NCBI GenBank assembly: GCA_050261495.1
Contig: JBLNDI010000089.1
Location: 1-8,581 of the forward strand
Reading direction: 5' to 3'
DNA: 8,581 nucleotides
From: JBMNKL01 sp050261495
GTDB lineage: Bacteria; Bacillota; Clostridia; Acetivibrionales; DTU013
The notes beneath the pieces are model-generated. The model was not told the origin of the DNA, made no database searches, and saw nothing but the letters and a program-made list of their open reading frames with translations. Of the stretch, positions 4,726 to 8,581 are shown in pieces. The first letter of the stretch is position 1, and every line of letters starts with the position of its first letter. The translations under genes and the position numbers were made by a program.

Positions 4726-7225
4726 ATGTATTCTAAGTGGAGAAAGGTAGATTTACACATACATACTGACAAATCAAAAGAGACAAAAGAGAATGACTAT
4801 AAAGGGATTTTTGACATAGAGATTCTATATCAAAAATTACGTGAAAATAAGATTGAAATGATATCTCTTACCGATCACAACATTATCAATGTTGATGCCT
4901 ATAAAAAAATCATTAATAAGGATATAGCTGTGTTGGTCGGTGTTGAACTTGATGTGGCAATTTCCGATGATGACTTAAAGAAATACATAAATAAGCTTAA
5001 TGGTGATGATGATAGCTCAAAGATTGACATTAAACCCTTTCATCTATTAATCCTATTTAAATCTCAGGACTACGAAAAGCTATCAAATGATTTAGATGAA
5101 ATGTATAAAAAGATAAGCACAGAGATTCTAGAATCAAAAATTGACTTGTGTTCAAAGAAAAAATTAAGGGTAACAACCTTTAGATTTATTGTTGAAACAT
5201 TTAAACATGAAGATTATTTCCTAATTGCACATGGAGATAAAGATAAGAGTATTATTGGTCCATATAAAATTTCCGGTAAGCTTGTTGAGGCTCAATGCGA
5301 AATTTTAATGGGAGAAATATCAGCAGTGGAAATGCAAAGTAATAATAAGATGAGTAATACCATCAATATATATAATGAGGCATTTAGTAAGCTTGTTTCC
5401 GCAGATTTTAAAACAGAGCAGCCGACTTCATATGTTGTTTTTTCTGATAATCATGATTGTAATAATTACAAGTGTAATAAATATTGCACTTGGATTAAGG
5501 GTGGTCTTAATTATGAAACTTTAAGAATCTCATTTTCTGATCCAGAAAGCAGGATTCATACTAGTGAAGTTGAACCAACGCATACACCGTATTATATTGA
5601 CAAGATTGCTTACAAATTAAAAGATTGTGAATCAAAGGAAATATTCTTGTCGCCATATTTAAATGTAATTATTGGAGGTAGAGCCTCCGGAAAAAGTCTT
5701 CTTTTTAATTCTTTAATTGCTTTAAATCAGAATTTTTCACCGGACGAAAGTAAACTATTTAATGATAATTATGAAAAAATGTTGGACAAGAAAGAAACAA
5801 AAATAAAAACGAATATAGGCGGTTACGATAGTTACATTAATATTAACGGTGAAGCATATTATCAGGAAAAAATAATCGACCTATTTAAAAACAATAATGA
5901 TTTAAGAAATAAGTTAAGTGACTTCTTTGAGGACTTTAATGACAATGAAATACAAAATCAAGAAAAAGAAATAGACGAATTGTTTAAAACTATGCTAAAT
6001 AATTATGGAAATTATTATGACAAAAGAAACAAAATCGAGAAAGGTTGCAGACTTGAATTTTTAAATAACAGTATAAAAACTACAAACAAATGCTTTGAGA
6101 TAAATGAATCAGACTTGAAGACTGAATTCGAAATTGAACACTTCTCTGAAATTTCTAATAAACTTTCATCTGCACTGGAAGAACTGAGGAACATTAAGAA
6201 CCTTAAATTTATGAATGAGGATTTGTTTAAAGAAGATGAAATCCAGGTAATAAACAATACTATTAATTTATTGGAAGCTAAGTTGGATTCAATTCAATCA
6301 CACAAGAAAAAGACTAGCGTAAAAATATCTTTTTATAATAAAGTAAGGCAGTTGTATGCTGATTATTTAAGAAAGGAATTAAATACAGAAAAACAAAGCA
6401 TAGAGTTATCTAAAAAAACATTAGATGATGATCTAATTGATTACAAGGAATTTTTTTACGCAAAAATGGAGCTTAAAAAAGCATGTATGTCAATTGAAAA
6501 GTTGGATAAAAAAGTTGAGGATAAAATTAATGAACGAGATAGGTACATATTTGTTACAAAGCTAAATTTTGAAATTAATAAGAACAAAATAGTCGAAGAT
6601 TTATTTGTTTGTTCAGTCTTAAATTACGAAAAGCATAAAAGCATTTTTGATAATTTAGTATTAATGGCAGAGCCCTTGTCCGATATAAGAATTAAAAATA
6701 AGACTGGGGCTGATGGCAAGAAATTAGATAGCTTTAGAAAAAAGGTTACAGAATTTGTAGATAGCTGTAGGAGTAAAAAACAGTATGAAATACTAGAAAA
6801 AAGGTAAATTACCAGGAGATGTCCCTGTAAGTACCGCATCAACTTCGCAAGGACGAAAAGCATCAATATTTTTAGACGTAAAGTTGAACAGCTTTTTGGA
6901 TACAACCGATAAAAATATTCTAATGATAGACCAAATTGAGGACAATATAGACAATAAATATATTAGTGAGAACTTAGTGAACATTTTAAGAAAACTAAAA
7001 AAACATATGCAATTAATCTTAGTTACCCATAATCCGAGCATTGCAATATATGGAGATGCTGAGAATATAATTATTGCCGAAAACGAAGATAACATAATTC
7101 AATATAAGCAGGGTGGATTAGAAAATGAAGAAATAAGAAAAGAGGCTTGCAAAATCCTTGACGGTGGTGATATAGCTTTTAAAAACCGGATGGCCAAGTA
7201 CAATATTGAGAAAATTAAATTTTAA
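4726..7225 (+). pseudogene. PHP-domain/ABC-type ATPase (TrlF-like defence protein), frameshifted
   Basis: The start is ATG 4726 (AAGG eight bases upstream). Residues 1-270 are a PHP metal-dependent phosphoesterase domain: VDLHIHT (His11, His13), LTDHN (Asp50, His51), GVELD (Glu74), IAHGDKD (His169) and SDNHD (Asp241, His243). Residues 310-332 hold a Walker A motif, GGRASGKS (317-324). A long Lys/Glu/Asn-rich coiled-coil region follows to about residue 650. The first frame ends at TAA 6805-6807. The next frame, from 6797, continues with the ABC signature-like STASQGRKAS, Walker B ILMIDQIED and the His-switch LVTHNPSI, ending at 7225. Removing one A from the run at 6797-6802 joins them into 832 aa, the arrangement of PHP-plus-SMC-like ATPases found in defence loci. 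Without that, the signature and Walker B motifs are lost and ATP hydrolysis is unlikely. The PHP half may cut nucleic acid when the ATPase half senses invading DNA; this is inference. Confidence 0.85.
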
Positions 7226-7229
7226 GGAG
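7224..7229 (+). promoter_or_regulatory. Ribosome binding site coupling the 96-aa gene to the ATPase gene
   Basis: AAGGAG overlaps the TAA stop (7223-7225) of the ATPase frame and lies nine bases before ATG 7239. This fixes the start at 7239 rather than the upstream TTG at 7206, and suggests translational coupling. Confidence 0.75.
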
Positions 7230-7238
7230 AAAAAGATT

Positions 7239-7529
7239 ATGGAAATACGATTCAATGATAGTGAAAAATCAGTTGAGGTAATTTTTAATGATACGGGAAA
7301 AGTCTTCAAATTTAATATGGGAACAGAGGTTAAGCTAACTGATTTTGTTAAGTATGTAAGCGATAATGATAAAGAAATATCAATTACGCCTGAAAAATTT
7401 GAGGAATATCAAGCTAAACATAGTATTCAATATAAGGAAGCTGAAAAGCTGATTGAGTATTTGTATAAAATAATTGGTGCATTTAATGAAAGTGTTCGAA
7501 CGGTCCTTGCAGCAGATAAACCCTCATAA
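7239..7529 (+). CDS. Unknown 96-aa protein coupled to the PHP-ATPase
   Basis: I do not recognise this family. The 96-residue product starts MEIRFNDSEKSVEVIFNDTG and is acidic. The first 45 residues alternate hydrophobic and polar residues like a small beta-sheet (VEVIF, KVFKF, VKLTDFV). Residues 55-95 look helical (EKFEEYQ, KEAEKLIEYLYKIIGAFNESVRTVL). There is no signal peptide, membrane segment, Cys motif or catalytic pattern. Its ribosome binding site overlaps the stop of the ATPase gene, so both are probably made in a fixed ratio from one mRNA, and it could be a subunit, regulator or inhibitor of the ATPase. AT-rich codons match its neighbours. About 100 bases without a gene separate it from the AbiH-like gene. 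Confidence 0.7.
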   Translation: MEIRFNDSEKSVEVIFNDTGKVFKFNMGTEVKLTDFVKYVSDNDKEISITPEKFEEYQAKHSIQYKEAEKLIEYLYKIIGAFNESVRTVLAADKPS

Positions 7530-7629
7530 TTTGCTTGGGCAGCGGTCGTCTCGTCTTACTTGGGCTTTCCATTATCCATATTCCCATCAGGCTAATAATA
7601 GAAAGCTGAGGTGAAGTGATAATTTTACG

Positions 7630-8481
7630 ATGAACTTATTTATTATAGGAAACGGATTTGACAGAGCACATGGGTTATCAACGTCATATGGTGATTTTAG
7701 AAATTATCTGGAAAATGAAGACTGGGAGTATTTGGTCAGTTTAGAAGCACTGTACGATTGCGTGCCTGAAAGTAACCAAGCTTTGGTTGAAAAACGTCTT
7801 TGGAGAGAATTCGAAAACAATCTTTCATCTATCAACGAGGATGTAGTGATAGATGGTTGTATGTCTATTGAGATGGGACTGGAAAGCGGTGATGTGGGAA
7901 TTGAGGATACCTTAAACATATATTGGGAAGAACAATACGGGTATATTCAAAAGCTAAATGATTATATAAAATCATGGACTGAGCAAATTGATATTCATGT
8001 TCCTAAAAAGACAGATAAAATAAGACGCAATACGGATGATTTGTTCATATCCTTTAACTACACCCTGCTATTGGAAAAGATTTATAGAATAAGAAAAAAT
8101 CAAATCTTACATATTCACGGGTCTATTGATAAGGAAAATAATTTTCCTCCTGTTATTGGACATGGTAATTCCAAGAAAATTAGTGATGCCAAAGAACAAG
8201 CCAATAAAGCCTCAGAAGAATTTTTGGAAAAAGAATGTAGCATCTATAATGCGTTGGCAAATTATTATGAAAGAACATTTAAAAATGTAAATAAATATTT
8301 GTTCTTGCATAGAGCTTTTTTTGAAAAACTTAATCTCGTGGATGAATTGTTTGTTATTGGACATTCATTTGGTGATGTAGATTTACCATATTTCAAAAAG
8401 GTTCTGGAGTGTATTCAAGAAAATGTATTTTTGAATATATATATCAACTTTCGCAGGACAAAACAGTTAGTTTCACCTTGA
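7630..8481 (+). CDS. abiH: AbiH-family abortive-infection protein (283 aa, odd C-terminus)
   Basis: ATG 7630 begins a 283-aa protein with hallmarks of the AbiH family, first known from lactococcal phage resistance: IIGNGFDRAHGLSTSYGDF (residues 5-23), LFISFNYTLLLEKIY (138-152), ILHIHGSID (159-167), VIGHGN (175-180) and LFVIGHSFGDVDLPYFKKV (240-258). The fold is probably SIR2- or nucleoside-binding-like with the GNGFD loop at a ligand site, but its biochemistry is not established to my knowledge. GAGGTGA (7608-7614) is the only ribosome binding site and is rather far upstream (15 bases). Lactococcal AbiH, as I recall, is longer, and homologues usually continue past the GHSxxDxxYF motif with a charged helix. 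Here the last dozen residues (NFRRTKQLVSP) look unlike that, so the tail may be frameshifted near 8447-8452 or truncated. It follows the PHP-ATPase pair in the same direction and probably belongs to the same defence cargo. Confidence 0.85.
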   Translation: MNLFIIGNGFDRAHGLSTSYGDFRNYLENEDWEYLVSLEALYDCVPESNQALVEKRLWREFENNLSSINEDVVIDGCMSIEMGLESGDVGIEDTLNIYWEEQYGYIQKLNDYIKSWTEQIDIHVPKKTDKIRRNTDDLFISFNYTLLLEKIYRIRKNQILHIHGSIDKENNFPPVIGHGNSKKISDAKEQANKASEEFLEKECSIYNALANYYERTFKNVNKYLFLHRAFFEKLNLVDELFVIGHSFGDVDLPYFKKVLECIQENVFLNIYINFRRTKQLVSP

Positions 8482-8581
8482 TAAAATCAGGTAATGAGGA
8501 GACAAAGTAATCCAAGAACTCACCGATAGTCTCCTTTGTAAGAAACAGTTTGTCCTGCAAAGCAGTTTTTAAAGCATCTAT
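8444..8581 (-). CDS. 3' end of an unidentified convergent gene (runs off the right edge)
   Basis: On the minus strand the frame from 8581 down to the TGA at 8446-8444 is open for 45 codons and reads like protein: it starts IDALKTALQDKLFLTKETIG, continues with EFLDYFVSSLPDFI, and ends VKLTVLSCES. Its alternating hydrophobic and charged residues suggest a helix-rich C-terminus. It overlaps the end of the AbiH gene by 38 bases tail to tail. It is too short to identify, and 45 open codons can occur by chance, though less readily in AT-rich DNA. It could be backbone of the mobile element, which would make this point the right border of the defence cargo. Confidence 0.45.
   Translation of the reverse strand: MDALKTALQDKLFLTKETIGEFLDYFVSSLPDFIKVKLTVLSCES

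Noticed and set aside
6797..6806. Programmed frameshifting in the PHP-ATPase as the normal mode of expression
   Set aside because: The required shift is +1 (or -2), whereas A-rich slippery runs favour -1. There is no clear stimulator, and family members are single-frame as far as I know, so an indel is simpler.
8453..8558. A 106-bp MITE bounded by GCAGGACAAA inverted repeats
   Set aside because: No target-site duplication is seen, and a continuous protein-like frame runs through the whole stretch on the minus strand.
1..8581. CRISPR arrays, tRNA or rRNA genes, toxin-antitoxin pairs
   Set aside because: No regularly spaced direct repeats, no tRNA-like cloverleaf or rRNA signature, and no recognisable toxin or antitoxin pair noticed on either strand.

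Overview
The window looks like part of a conjugative or mobilisable element from a gut-type Bacillota (Clostridia). The grounds are strong AGGAGG-type ribosome binding sites, an NlpC/P60 - DUF6103-like - ParM - ParR gene order, an IS110-family insertion sequence, and a GC-rich backbone (left half) joined to a markedly AT-rich cargo (right half). The taxonomic call is inference; no rRNA or other marker gene is present.

Layout. Positions 1-2247 are backbone in one direction: the 3' part of an NlpC/P60 cell-wall hydrolase, a small DUF6103-like protein, an actin-like ParM ATPase broken by a frameshift near 1307-1312, and a ParR-like partner. Positions 2248-3925 are an IS110-family element with an intact 402-aa DEDD/serine recombinase on the minus strand. 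It sits exactly at the parR stop codon, and its upstream non-coding region (3653-3925) folds like a bridge RNA. An 11-base stretch in the loop of that RNA is identical to DNA next to the element. Position 3945 begins a second, 56-aa DUF6103-like gene, which the insertion has separated from parR. Positions 4116-4440 are GC-rich, gene-free and full of hairpins, possibly the 5' domain of a group II intron. From about 4440 the DNA becomes AT-rich.

The AT-rich part looks like a defence cargo: a PHP-domain/ABC-type ATPase (832 aa if one extra A near 6797-6802 is removed), a tightly coupled unknown 96-aa gene, and an AbiH-family abortive-infection protein. The right edge holds the 3' end of a convergent minus-strand reading frame that overlaps the AbiH tail.

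How the parts work together (inference): the hydrolase opens the wall for conjugation, ParM/ParR segregate the element, and the PHP-ATPase, its small neighbour and AbiH probably give phage or plasmid defence. Two clear frameshifts (parM and the ATPase), an in-frame TAG after the hydrolase and an odd AbiH C-terminus mean that either the element is decaying or the assembly carries indel errors.
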